A stretch of 64,000 nucleotides of DNA from Massospora cicadina. Lineage: Eukaryota > Entomophthoromycota > Entomophthoromycetes > Entomophthorales > Entomophthoraceae. The notes beneath the pieces are model-generated. The model did not search any database and had not been told where the DNA came from. It worked only from the letters and a program-made list of their open reading frames with translations. The position numbers were made by a program, and so were the translations under genes. Each line of letters opens with the position of its first letter. Position 1 is the first letter of the stretch. Where the stretch lies: assembly GCA_022478985.1 (NCBI GenBank), contig JAKSZP010018558.1, positions 62,001 through 126,000 of the forward strand, written 5' to 3'. Of the stretch, positions 46,161-57,495 are shown piece by piece.

Positions 46161-46564
46161 GAGGGCCCCAATACCACATTTTTCCAAGCTATTGCCCAAA
46201 TCAATTGTCTATTTAAACAGTCATAACACTAAGAAAATAAATGATTGAGATTTAATTTTCAATTTAATAAAATCTTCACACCCCAAATTCAATTTTATTG
46301 ACAATATATTAAAACCTCCACTCTGATCTAATTTTTCCCTGCACTCAAACCATTATGGGCCCTGAAGCCATATCAGCCTGGTTTGTTGCCAGGTTGTCGT
46401 TGTCAATTTTGGCCTATTGGCACTCCCTTGTCAGTTATTTTCCAGCCAATTTAAACGTCATTTGAGTGGCAATGTCTCTGCCATTCTGGCTTGCCTTTTG
46501 GGCGCTTCTGCATCCCAACTGGCAGGCCAGTATAAAATTTATCTGCTGCTGCCCTGAAAGTTGG

Positions 46565-47775
46565 GTCTTGATGGCCAAAGTGTTCTTCATATCTAAAATT
46601 TGGTTCCTCATGCATGTCTGTCCTATCTCATACATATTCTAAATACATGTTAATATTCTCCTCTGCTGTTAGATCTGGAGCTTCATCCCATCCATGGAAC
46701 TGTCAACAAAATCCCAACTCTGAAATGAAAGTGGCCTAGGGCTTCTAAACGCACACTCTCTCATTCCACCTCTGCTTACCTGTGTTCCGTTGACTAATCT
46801 TCTGATGGGACGCGACCCCAATGCCATAATGTGCGCCTGCCTTCCACCAATCTACGTCAGTTTCTCTGATCCTTCATAGAGCATCGCTGAAATCTCTAGG
46901 GGGTGGCTTAATATCCACCCAGGTCATTGCCTAAAATCATCTTCATTTAAATATTGGAACCAAACTTTCCTTTCCCTGAAATGTGTGGGCACATGGGTGT
47001 ACCACTACTTCCATACATAATGGATGGTTCAGGCCTCAGACCCTGTCACCATGTGATAGTACACAATGATTAGGTAGTTATAGATTGCCTACACCCTAGA
47101 ATAGACCTTATATCCGCCCGCGCCTCCTTGAACTCATCCCTCCCTCAGTGAGCATAAACCTCTAGATGCTCTGGAAAGATGTGTACCACCAATACTGTCT
47201 GTGAAGGTGTCTGACACCTTATGCAGGTACTCTATTTTTCCTAAAAGACTGTAGATTGAATTGTACTAACCTCTTAAAACCGCAGCTTCCCTTAATGTTC
47301 AGATCCTAACAACTCCCATCTTCACCTCTTTTTCACCTGCCCAGGTGTCACCGCGTTCTGGCCCAAGGTCTGTGCGCTCCTCCATGCTCTTCTATGGCCT
47401 GGAAACTCTGCTTAAGATCTATTCTTTGAGCAGATCCTACCTAGAAGCCACCGCCTCTTCAAGTCCTTGCCTATGCCAAAGCACTCTGATAATCCATAAT
47501 TCCTACCTTTGAGCTGCTTTTAACTCCCAAGTATGGACCCTACAGCACATGACTTCCCACTTCCGTGTTCACTTTAAGATGGTCCTGATAGTATTAACTA
47601 TGTCACCAACCATTGCTCGCTCAATCTAAACTTCAGAAAGACTCTGGTTTACCAAACCCCCTTCCTTTCTTAATGTCTACTCCCCATTTTCCTTTACTCA
47701 GGCTCTTTGGAGCCCAGGCATAATCATATAAACATTTATGAATCCATTCTCAGGTTGGTACCATCTAGTGCTAAA
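46565..47775 (+). pseudogene. LINE G, C-terminal part and 3' tail
   Basis: Continues LINE G after the solo LTR (flank GTTGG). It holds short frames of the ORF2 C-terminal half; at about 47,280-47,390 one reads C-x-x...NNSHLHLFFTCPGVTAFW, the H-x-x-x-C-P-x-x-x-x-x-W zinc motif typical of LINE ORF2 ends. The 3' end at 47,745-47,775, CAGGTTGGTACC-ATCTAGTGCTAAAA, is a diverged version of the tail of element H and of the three mini-insertions, so it identifies LINE G as the likely source family. ATATAAAC flanks the tail but is too short to prove a duplication. Confidence 0.65.
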
Positions 47776-48310
47776 ATATAAACCTAGGTAGCAACACATG
47801 TGGCTACTGCTAAAATCACATGAAAATGTTGCCTCAAAGATCCCAAAATGACTTATCATTTAAGCCATGGCTTGCATCCTAATTCTAAAAGCTATAATTT
47901 ACTTGAAATTGTTAGTATTAAATATATATTATAAAAAATCCTCTGCCGTACATGCTTTTACCTTACTACCTAGTTAAGAATTCGATCTAGAGAGAACTAT
48001 AAAAAAAATTCTTTGGGCTCTATTGTCAAATTCTAGGTTTAATCTTAATTGGAGCCAACCATCAGTTACTTGTCATGAAGAATACTAAACTTTAACTCAC
48101 ATTCTTTTTCTCATCTTCTTACAAGCCTTGTACCTATTACTATACCATTTTTGAGTTAACCAAATGGTATATTACCAAAATTATATTCCTAATAAGATCT
48201 ACCACTGATCTAAAACATTGCTACTTGAATCCAGAAAGTAGCTTCAAATTAAGATTCTTATGAATAGTGAAAATATTTTTTTATAAAATATATAACAACA
48301 TAATCAATTT
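47776..48310. other. No gene recognised
   Basis: AT-rich sequence between LINE G and N1. Confidence 0.35.
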
Positions 48311-50234
48311 AATTGTAATTGTCAAAAAAAACTTTCTTTTACTTCTCAAAGTCACTTTTGAGCGATTTTAAATTTAAGTTTTATTTATCCACAGCCGTCT
48401 GCTCAAGCCTATTCTTTGATGTCCTTGGCTCCGCTGCCTGCCACCCCAGTATGGGGCAGCGGTGCACCCCCGCCTAGCGTTTTCCACCCCATGGGCAAGC
48501 GCGTTCAGATAGGCTCAAACAGCCCGCCCACTGCTTCCATCCATTTTGTCCCCCCACAGGATTTAGCGCTCCACCTGGCGCGCGTCCACCCTTCTCATCC
48601 CCATCCTCTCTCCCTTCCTCAATCCGTCATTCGCCATTGCCTCAGAGTGGACTATGGGCGTTTGTTCCCATATGCCAATATGGCAATTATTGACCTAGCC
48701 ACTGCGGCCTTTGCGCCAGCTGGCTTTATAGACTTCCACCCTTTTAAGGGCTACTTTGACGTTGGGTTCCAATCTGAGGCAGACACTGAAGCGGCAGCAC
48801 AAACTCCTCTAATTTATAAAAATACCCCCATTCCCACAACCCATGCTCGCCTCCCTTCAGACACCACGCTGGTGGTATCCTTTGAAAATCTCCCATCCCA
48901 CCTCCCACCCCAGGTTTTGTATGATCAGTTGGTCGCGGGGCTTATGGCTTATGGCACTCAGCCCAACCTCATCTTTGCTGTTCCATCTGGTGTGGAGCGC
49001 CTTGCTGCTCCTCGTGCAACAGCCACCATCACCCCACACCACCCTGCCATAGCCCAACAAATCCCACCCCGCGCTAGTGTGGCTGCAGCACTTGATCATT
49101 TCTTTTGGGCTCAGGTTGATAATGGTAGACAGATTTGTTCCCTCTGCTTTGGCCTCGACCATTCAAAAAAAAGCGCGCCCTCAGGCCAATTCCGCTGCCG
49201 CGGCTTCTGAGTCCCCCTCTGAATGTTCAGTATGGGGTGCTTTGCTGCCCCCTCCCACCCTCCAGTCTCATTCAGTGGGCCTTCGTGGAAAATCAGCCCC
49301 CCCAAAACCTCCAGCCTCACTCTCCCACCTAAATCCACCCCAGCCAATCAGAGCAATGCTTGGATCACCATTGGCACCCAAGCAGCCACCCATTCGCCCA
49401 ATCCCACCCACCTGAATTTGAACGCCACTATTCCAGTGAACCAAAATCCATGGGATCTATTGGCTAAGACTGACGAATCAGGTAATATCCTCATTAGTAA
49501 GCATACAGGTCAACCTCTCTGCCAAGGCGATTATGGTTGGGCAGAATTTTTCCTTCCTGACTTCGATAAAACCCCTTCCCCTCGCCATTTCGCTCCTCTG
49601 CCCAATACAGCCCCCTTCCAAAGTGACCACCAGCTCGCCTTAGCTGCGGTGGCCTCTCCTCAGTGCCTGAAACTATGCACTGCGGTGGCCCAGTCAGTGG
49701 CTCAGCTCCAGCATGGCCTGCCCACCTTCTTCTTCCCCCGACTTCCCTGAATCTACCTGCAGTGACATCTCAATACTATTTGATGATGCTGAAGTTGCTG
49801 TTATGAATGTCGCAATGCTTGCTTCACTCAAACCCTCAGCCAAAATCACCTGCCACAGTATCTCCCTTTTCACCCAACTTTCTGAAGCCCACAAAGAAGC
49901 TGAAATTCTCCTCGCAGATTTTGTTTAATCACTTTCCCGTCATTATCTTGATGAGGAAGTGGAAAACTCTTACTACGCTGACCTCCACCCCCACTATGCG
50001 GATGCCCCAACGCCCTGGCTCTCTGCTCTGATCTGGTACTGTAACCAACATCCCATGATTGAGGTGGGTCTTTCTGAAAACCAACCCCCGACCCCTCCTC
50101 ACCCTCTGCCATGGTGGGTTAGCAGTCTCCGCTTCCCACTTGGTTAATAGCTTTATTTTGTCATTTTGGGTGTTGTGATTCGGTATTGTCTGTCCCCTGG
50201 TCAGCGTACCTCGAATAAATTGAATAATTGTAAT
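48311..50234 (+). mobile_element. ORF1-only LINE-like element N1, with TSD
   Basis: AATTGTAAT at 48,311-48,319 and 50,226-50,234 bounds 48,320-50,225 (1,906 bp). A leader (ACTTTTGAGCGATTTTAAA) matches N2 and N3, then comes ORF1 (48,419-50,147), then the E-type tail CGGTATTGTCTGTCCCC-TGGTCAGCGTACC-TCGAATAAATTG. There are only about 78 bases from ORF1 stop to element end. CpG is frequent, so this is probably the youngest of the three. LINE E1 begins about 100 bases further right. Confidence 0.85.
48419..50147 (+). pseudogene. N1 ORF1, gag-like with CCHC knuckle
   Basis: Start ATG 48,419 is conserved in N3 (MSLxxPL-APVWGSG). Frame 1 runs to 49,210 (264 residues): LRVDYGRLFPYANMAIIDLA, GFIDFHPFKGYFDVGFQSEA, LPSDTTLVVSFENLPSHLPP, then the knuckle QICSLCFGLDHSKKSAP (last Cys lost at a run of eight A, 49,166-49,173, which also shifts the frame). 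A Pro-rich linker follows in two frames (49,150-49,415; 49,223-49,750), with NPWDLLAKTDESGNILIS and DYGWAEFFLPDF. A helical domain (49,713-49,928: EVAVMNVAMLASLKPS) and the C-terminal PHYADAPTPWLSAL (about 49,990-50,030) end it. Likely a LINE ORF1 RNA-binding protein. Three shifts make this copy inactive. Confidence 0.8.
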
Positions 50235-50672
50235 CATCACTGCGCAGCAGGTTTAAAAAAAGTTATTCTTATTATAGTCATCCATTTGAGGAATGGTATA
50301 GAACTCTGAGTTTGTAAGAATCAAAATGGTCTCAAGCCAGCTTTTTCTCTCATTAAAAAAACTAATTGCAACAAATTTGATTCAAGACTAGATAAGTTTG
50401 ATAATCTCTTTGAGGAGATTAGTTTGCACATAATGTCAGGTAGCAGTTGGACTAGCAAAGTAAAGGGCACAGGATCAGGCTTCGCACCATCCAAAATTTA
50501 TAAACATTCCAGTGACACCGGCGGCCTAGATATAAATAAAAAAACAGGCGGTTAATATTTCCCTGGAGATTTTAGTCTGGCAAGTGAACTGTAAACAGTT
50601 CATCAAAACTCTGTATTCCCAGCCCCAGTCATCAGTGGAGAACAGGCTTCGAGTTTTCTGTATATTAATCAA

Positions 50673-51820
50673 ATGGCGCTTTGGAAAAAGTTCTGTAAAG
50701 ATATGCACAACTATTTTCCAAAAGCAGTATATGTAGCACCGCACTCCATGACCTGCAGTTGGTTGGATCTTGGGTTTGAATCTAAAGATGAAGCAGATGA
50801 AGCTGCACAGGTGAGTGTGGTGGTAGACCTTCAGGATAGTCAATGGGTGGTTGAAACAAAGCGCACTTAATGGACCAAATCAAACCAAAATAATTTTAAG
50901 TTTGACTTCCTTCCCACAACAATTAAGCGCATAGTTCTGAAGCAACAACTCATGGTTGGGCTTGAGTCATATGGGGAACTTACTCCTTTGAAATGCAATG
51001 CTTTAAGTTTATGCCAGAACTGTGCACAGGCAAAGCAATTGCTGTGATCACCTCAACCATGGTCATCGCAGAAGACTATACCCAAATCCCTTACACCACA
51101 GTTGTGTTTATTGACAGGCAGGAATCCCGCCAGTTCCACATCATGGGGATAGCGCGCCCCCTATCTGCACCTTTTGTAACGCTTTTAACCACAAGGCCAC
51201 ACTTTTTCACCAAGGAGGTCATCACATAAATCAAAATTCTCCCTGACACAATGGGCAGTGCAGACTTCCATTTGAACTGGCCATTGACACCAACGCCGCT
51301 TTCCTGTGGGGAGCGCAGGGGCGTTACATTCAGGTCAAACCTGTGTCCCTGCAGGAGTGCAAGAAGGCTAAGCAGGCCCACAGAGCAGCGGCCAAGACAG
51401 AAGCCATGGCCGCATCTGTGAGCCCGCCTGCCCAGGCCCAGGATGACATTGGGTTATTAGCTGTGGAAGCGGATTTAAATCAGAGCACCAATTAGATTGG
51501 GCCAACTAACCTGATGACCCAATTGGTGAGTCAGATTTACCTGAGCAAACTTACCAAGCCTCAATTGAAGCCAATTGTACCACCCATTTCTCTCCCAATT
51601 TTTTGTTGACCTTTGATGGTGCACAACAGGAGCACAGTAACCTGAATTTTGGCAGAAGTAAAATTCCTCCAAAAACAAGGACCATACCAAAAAAGTTGAT
51701 AGCTTCCTGAAGGACTGCTATGACTCAACTGACTCTATTGCTTCCCGCACATGTGCTGCCATGGCGCGTGTTAAAAATGAGCTGAAGGATAAGCAAGGGG
51801 GCCCTTCCCATAGCACCTAA
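50673..51820 (+). pseudogene. LINE E1 ORF1, gag-like
   Basis: Frame 50,673-50,870 starts MALWKKFCKDMHNYFPKAV and has SWLDLGFESKDEADEAAQ, which aligns with YFDVGFQSEADTEAAAQ of N1. VLKQQLMVGLESYGELTPL (about 50,934-50,990) aligns with VLYDQLVAGLMAYGTQPNL. A knuckle remnant CTFCNAFNHKATLF lies at about 51,169-51,210 (C-X2-C-X4-H, last Cys lost). Then GRYIQVKPVSLQECKKAKQ and a C-terminal acidic part that ends ELKDKQGGPSHST before TAA at 51,818. So ORF1 of E1 and of the N elements share origin, though the C-terminal DAPTP motif is not seen here. It binds LINE RNA in known systems. Confidence 0.7.
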
Positions 51821-51829
51821 GGTGCAATG
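51811..51829 (+). promoter_or_regulatory. ORF1/ORF2 junction with short inverted repeat
   Basis: CACCTAAGGTG (51,814-51,824) spans the ORF1 stop TAA (51,818-51,820), and the ORF2 ATG follows at 51,827, six bases after the stop. The same junction, with CACCTAAGGTG and a six-base gap, is in E2 (63,584-63,569, minus). Such spacing fits stop-and-restart translation. Confidence 0.55.
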
Positions 51830-54800
51830 GGGGTAGCCTTCACAATAGGGACGTTGAACATCGCTGGACTCAAGGCCTCGCCGTCCTGGGCTAGAAACTG
51901 AGTTTTCTAAAAATTATTTACCTGTGGACATCTTGGCCAATCAGGAAACCCACTGTCCACATGGTTCCAAGGAAACATGGACAACCATGCTCTTCCCCTC
52001 CCTTTCTTTTTGGTTGCTACGCTGTGGGGTGCTTATTCATGCAACCCATAATTTTAAATTTATTTTTAAAATTTCATACCCCAATGGCTTAGTGCTTGTA
52101 GTGTCCTTTTCATGGGATGACAAAATGCACACTATTATTAACATCTATGCCCCTTATGCGCATGGGCTCTTCAGGAACTCCTGGCTTTTACTTCCCTCTC
52201 ACTTCCTCCTTACCCGTTTTTAGTGGGCAACATGAATTGCTGGGCTAACCCATCCACTGATCGCTGGCCTTCTGCGCCTGCCCGCCCCCACAGGTTATGT
52301 AGAATTTAGCGTTCTAAAAGCCACTTTAGGGCTGTTTGATACCTTACCTAAACATGCACCGCTGCTCTGCAACATGTTCTGTCCCCATGTGCACAACAGT
52401 CAGTTGAGGTTTATGTCTACGCAATGATCTTATTCTTGCCCCAATGAACATTGGGTCTCAGTTTGCACACTTTATAATGACGAAAATTGATTTCTTCAAC
52501 CACAGGTTGATGTCAATTTCCTTCTCTTTGTTGCACCCAGCGGCACAGGCGCCAAAGTGGTGCAAACTTCGTTCATCTGAGATCATGTCGCCCAGGGTTT
52601 CCTCATTGGTAAACACCAAAACTTTGGCACCAAAGTTCACCACACTGTTATGTGTGGACCCACTTACTACCTGGTCAGCCTTTAAAGCGAACACCATCCG
52701 CCAGGAATGCCACATCTCATTGCATCACTCTCAGTCTGCCTCAACAATCATTATGCGCATGCTTGTAGAAGTGGACCACCTGGAGTTTAATGTCCCTACT
52801 GCAGGCTACAGCCCAGCTTGCGTTCACAAGTGGGAATAGGTGTCCGCTCTCCTCAACGCACTGGTAAGGCAATACAGACATCGCTTTTGTGTAAAGTACA
52901 AAGCAACAAATATAACAGCGGGCAACATGTGCTCCGCCTATATTTTCTGAAAATTCTTCACGCAGCGACAGAGCTTATCTTACACAGGTGAGGCGGCAGG
53001 ACCACTCCATCGCAAAAACTCCAGTCAAATTGTCAATTAAAGTGTGAAACTATTACTCTGAATTGTATTGATCCAATCCAGTCAAACCAGCTGAAGTTGA
53101 AGATTTCTCAAAAAGCATATATCTATAAGATTTTCCATTACCCAGACTTGATGATTTTAATTTCTTGGGATGAAATCTGGTACACCATTTGCAGTGCATC
53201 ACGCAGGAAATGCCCAGGTCCAGATGGGATTCCTTATGAGTTCTATAGGAAAAATTCTTAATATTTTTCCTCTTTGTTGCTTACCTTTATGAACCAGTGT
53301 TTTTTTGGAAACGCGCCTCCTTCCTGGGGCCAGGAGGCGTACACTATAACGCTATAAAAGAAAGTGGATAAACTGGACTTGGCCAACTGGTGCCTCAGTT
53401 TCATTTACTAACATAGATACTAAATAATTTAATAAAATTATGGCCAACCGCCTAGGGGAAGTTGCCTCTGGTATAATATCCTCTGAGCAATTTAGTTTCA
53501 TTCCCAAAGCGGTCTATATGGGACAACATACACACTGTAGCCAACGTCTGCCAAATCATGGCTACTGGAGCACTTGTTTTCTTAAACCAGCAGAAGGCTT
53601 ATTGTTGAGTAGTTGGCTGTACCTAATTGTCAGATATTTAATAGGGACATAATAAAGTTAACTTGATTAATTTATTATGGATTTTATCTATATCAGTGAT
53701 TTTGGATCAGGAATATCCTACGCTTATTCGAAGCTTGGGATCCATGGCCTAGCAATTCCACCTAATAATATTTGACTATGATGACATGGTCCTAGGGGCT
53801 TTGCTGGTTAAGTTGGACTTAATAATAGGCGACTTGATGACTTGGGCATGTGGGCTTTGTTAATCTATGTCAAAATTAGTTTTTTGTGTTGACTGAGTTT
53901 TTTGATCGAATTAATCACTAATAAATGGTACAAGTTGCCTTGAATATGTGCTTCTAATTGCTTGAGAGGAGCATCAGTTCATCTAATTGCAAACACATCA
54001 GAAATGCTGTCTTGAGATAATTACAATTTTGACACTGATCCTGAGTCCATGTGAGATGCCCCTGAGTTGAAAGGAATGTAGGCCCTCAGATGAACTATTA
54101 TGCTTTTCTATAGCCAAGTGCCATTGAAAATGAGGATCATTGGTAATATGTGGCAAACATCAAACCCTATAAATTATCTCCAAGTTGATACTAATAAAGT
54201 ACAATCAACTATCATCATAAGTTCATAGTTTTATATATAAGCTTTTTGTTTTAATACTTTATTCTATTTAGTTGAGTTTTACTTGGGATCAGAAGGATAT
54301 GGGTAGCTTGTCATTGTCCAAGTGAGAACAATAGAATAAGGCTTTGAAGTGTTATTACCAAGGAGTTAATATCTTAACTATAGTCACCATCTGGTCTATT
54401 GTCACCATACAATAGATGCTCGAAACTCCACCTTACCAAAGAAGAAAAATCAGCCATCTGAAGTAGGCCAAAGACTTCAACACTTATGATAGGGTCAACT
54501 TGGATTACCTAAAAGCCTGCCTCCACAAGTTCCACCTTCCTCATTGATTCATTAATTGGGTGATATTGCTTATGGAATTTGCCACAATGGGTGTGCATGG
54601 CCCTGGCTTCCCCACTGTTGTGGTTCACCTCAAAGGGGCCTCCACCAAGGGGACTCTTAAAGCCCACTGTTGTTCAACTTCAGCCTCAACCCACTTTTAC
54701 ACAATGTGATTGCCCTCCTTATTTGGTGTCCAAGTGCAATGTCAAGCACCGGTTAAGATGCTGGCATTTTCTGATGATTGTGTGGTTGGGGTATCTAACA

Positions 54801-56410
54801 ACCATGATACATGCATGCTTGTGGCTACTACCCAGGATTACTCCAGTGTAGTTAACGCTGTACTTAACGTCTCCAAATATGAAATTATTCTCCTTGGTCA
54901 GTTCCAAGACTGCTGGTCACCAGCACCATTTCCTACCTGCTTCAGCAGTTAGCTCATGGGTTCGCTTGCCCTGCCCATCACATACCGCCCCACTTGTGCT
55001 TTCTTTCATGCCAAGACCCACTGCTGGTCCAGTACACCATTTTGGTGTGTGTCTGTAGGCAGAAGGGTACGCCTCATTAGTGATGGAGCACTATATTCTG
55101 GACAATGTCACAAAACGCATCGCTTCCACCAGAGCCTACCAGACTACCCTCCCAGACAGGGTTGTACTTGCCAACTCTATGCCCCTGTCTAAAGCCTGGT
55201 TTGTAGCCCATGCTATCTCCTTTTCCCCATCTTTCTTCACCTCGTTATACGCCCTCCTACAAGGGTGGCTTTGGTTAGGCCTCCCACCACCAGTGCGTCT
55301 GGATGTCATTTTTGGCCCTTGCCATAGTGGTGGTATGGGCCTGAGCAACTTCGAGACCAATGCCACCAAAATACTTGGCACCTGGATCACTGCAGTCACC
55401 AACCCCACACTTCAAGCCCAACGCTGGTCATGCGTGGCCCACTCCAACTTTTCCCACTCCCTGGGCCTCAGCAATCCTACCCACCCCCATTCTATGTTAA
55501 ACTATCTTGCCTTGCATCACTCTGCTGCAGGCCCACATGGGACATCACCCCACTTCAAATGAATTCTCCATTCCATGCGGAGCGCTGAGTGGAGAATTAG
55601 CATCAGTAGGCACACCTCCCAGAGGGGTCACCCTACTCCCCGCTTCAAACAGGAAGTACAAGGCCAAGCCATTCTGAACAATATGATACCCAGTAGGTCC
55701 CCTAACATGGCCAGAGTGGAATATCTGGACATGTTGAACATCCCATACTCCCTAGAAACCCAGAAAGCTATCTGGAAGTACACCCATCACCCTCTTTTGC
55801 ATCCACAAGAATTTTCCTATGTGAGGCGCTGCTTAAAACAGGTATACCTTACTACAAAGTGATCCAACGCATCACACTCCTCATGTGTTGTGTGTGACCA
55901 ATATGAGACTTTAGTCCACCACCTGGAAGAGTGCCAACCATCAAAAGCGATATGGCGCGAACTTCAGCTTCTCTTTTACCAGGAGCAAAAACAGACCTTC
56001 AGCCTCTCTAAGAACATTTCTCCTTGTCCTTGAATTCCCCTATACAAACTTTTTCTCTAAGCCTTAGTGGTGGCAATCGCTATATGGACTATCTACATGG
56101 TTGTCTTGGATGCCATTTCAGGCTATACTCCCACCCTTCAGGAAGCTGTACGCCAATTCCAGTCACACCTTATGGACCACTTTCAAGCATGGTTGTTTGG
56201 TTATCTACCATCCCATCAATGACAGTTGGCTTCATACTGGTTTCCAGTACAATATATCACTTCAGACCCTTTCCTTCATATGTGCTCAATGTGCAAGCCT
56301 CTACTCACAATATCCTTCTACCTTTTATTAGCATTCCCGCTGGCAACAGGAGACAGCATGAGTTTCTCTGGGGTGCCTCTAGTGTATTAGTGCTTGTTAT
56401 TATTTCATAG
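51827..56410 (+). pseudogene. LINE E1 ORF2, endonuclease and reverse transcriptase
   Basis: The APE endonuclease starts GVAFTIGTLNIAGLKAS (51,830-51,880), then ILANQETHCPHG (51,930-51,965, catalytic Glu in QETH), IINIYAPYAHGLFRNS (52,136-52,182) and VGNMNCW (52,220-52,240, from GDMNCW). The reverse transcriptase has CPGPDGIPYEF-like sequence at about 53,215-53,245, FVFLNQQKAY-like (to 53,602), then after the solo LTR DRVNLDYLKACLHKF, and FSDDCVVGVSN (54,768-54,800; Ala of FADD is Ser). Thumb and C-terminal part: frame 55,080-55,562. A zinc motif CVVCDQYETLVHHLEEC at about 55,883-55,933 is followed by SKAIW. Spliced past the LTR, it is about 3.7 kb, as in E2. Confidence 0.78.
53598..54487 (+). 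mobile_element. Solo LTR (880 bp) in LINE E1 ORF2, TSD CTTAT
   Basis: TGTTGA...TCAACA, 53,603-54,482, with CTTAT at 53,598-53,602 and 54,483-54,487. It interrupts the reverse transcriptase exactly within the codons of K-A-Y-D-R-V: removing the LTR and one CTTAT restores that motif, as the uninterrupted E2 copy shows. It contains no coding region. A TATA-like TTTATATATAAG is at about 54,230 and AATAAAGTAC at about 54,192. The strand is arbitrary. Orientation and parent element are unknown; the parent does not obviously match A-D LTRs. Confidence 0.9.
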
Positions 56411-56476
56411 CAGAAGTGTCCATCTCATGGTTGGCCTTCCAAAAATAAAATTTAAAATTTAAAAATGGTCTCAAGC

Positions 56477-57495
56477 TTGTACCTTTCATTCCAATATATA
56501 CTAATAGTTAAGTCTCTGGTTGGCAACTGGATAAATGCTAAAATGATATAAGGGGTAAACATTTTTACTCAAAACAATTGATAGAATTGATAATCAGTTC
56601 TGGATTACTATACGTCAACCTTTCCTAAAAAATTATATTATTAAGAAGCTCATTCTTTTATATGGCAAAGAATTATCAAATGCTAATCCAGCAATTTCTA
56701 TCAAATTTACTCCCTTTTATACAAGATCAGGAGTTGGATTTAGATAATTGACATTCACTTAATAAGTAAATCCAATAAATTATTCTTAAGGTCATATTCT
56801 GTTACACGCTTGTCTATGACAGTAACAGGCCTTGCTAGTGGTTCTACAACTTCTCAGGTTTTTTTACAAATTAGAGGAATAACACTATCCCTACATTTAT
56901 ATACTAATGCAGATTCTGATTCTGTATATCTTTTGTCCTTTGGGCTATGTATCTTTCTGTGTTCTATCCAAAATACAACTGTATTCTTAATAAGTTAAAT
57001 GGATAGCTCTTGTGTTAAATTCCCAAAGACGATTCTTCCACTATATATTTATTATTGTTGCAAGCAAGATAAACAACCTGGCGTATCAACCATAAAACAC
57101 TCTAACTAGTAATATACTTATAAACCAATAAAAACTTATGTTCTTTGCAAACAGAGCTGAGAGTAAAAGTATAATCCATTTTTTGATTATGGTTTACCAT
57201 GATTTTAGAAAAAAATTTAATAACGTCACATTCACTTAATAATACCATTCTATGAGGGATGTAGGGGTAGTGTACTGCTATTAAATCTATACCATTTCAC
57301 CAGCTTTTTTACTACTTCAAAGAATTAAGTTGTGCCTATTATCAGATAAACCTATTAGTTAACCATGTCTCATGATGACATAAAAAGTATACAAATTTTA
57401 ATGCAGCCCCAAAAATATATTTTTTCATACTGATGACTTTAATCTACTTGGTGTTGTATTAATTAATGCATTAAAAGTTCTTTTTTGGATAATAT
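56477..57495. other. No gene recognised
   Basis: AT-rich, about 1 kb between LINE E1 and element H. The frame 56,810-56,998 shows no motif that I know. I saw no repeats shared with other parts of the window. Confidence 0.35.

Larger units (their letters stand above)
39067..46559 (+). mobile_element. Old solo LTR, split by chromovirus D
   Basis: 39,067-39,587 matches the first part of the D LTRs (starts TGTAAGTCCGGG), and 45,857-46,559 matches the second part (ends CCTGAAA). Joined over one CCCCA, they give about 1,224 bp, the same as the intact D LTRs (1,222 and 1,214). GTTGG flanks the whole at 39,062-39,066 and 46,560-46,564. No internal region of its own remains, so this was a solo LTR of the same family in LINE G before D inserted. 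The right half also holds a 51-bp LINE tail. Confidence 0.88.
50323..56476 (+). mobile_element. Full-length LINE E1, with 15-bp TSD
   Basis: AAAATGGTCTCAAGC at 50,323-50,337 and 56,462-56,476 bounds 50,338-56,461. Without the solo LTR (53,603-54,482 and one CTTAT) the element is about 5.24 kb: 5' leader, ORF1 (50,673-51,820), ORF2 (51,827-56,410), tail. The tail GAAGTGTCCATCTCAT-GGTTGGCC-TTCC-AAAAATAAAA is the E type. This is the only full-length autonomous LINE in the window. Stops and shifts show it is inactive. Confidence 0.88.

Noticed and set aside
47726..47783. Fourth micro-insertion with 8-bp TSD ATATAAAC
   Set aside because: The tail follows the C-terminal zinc motif of LINE G directly, so it is better read as the 3' end of G; an 8-bp AT-rich repeat is weak evidence.
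48857..49162. Minus-strand frame opposite N1 ORF1
   Set aside because: Lies antisense to the conserved ORF1 blocks shared with N2 and N3.
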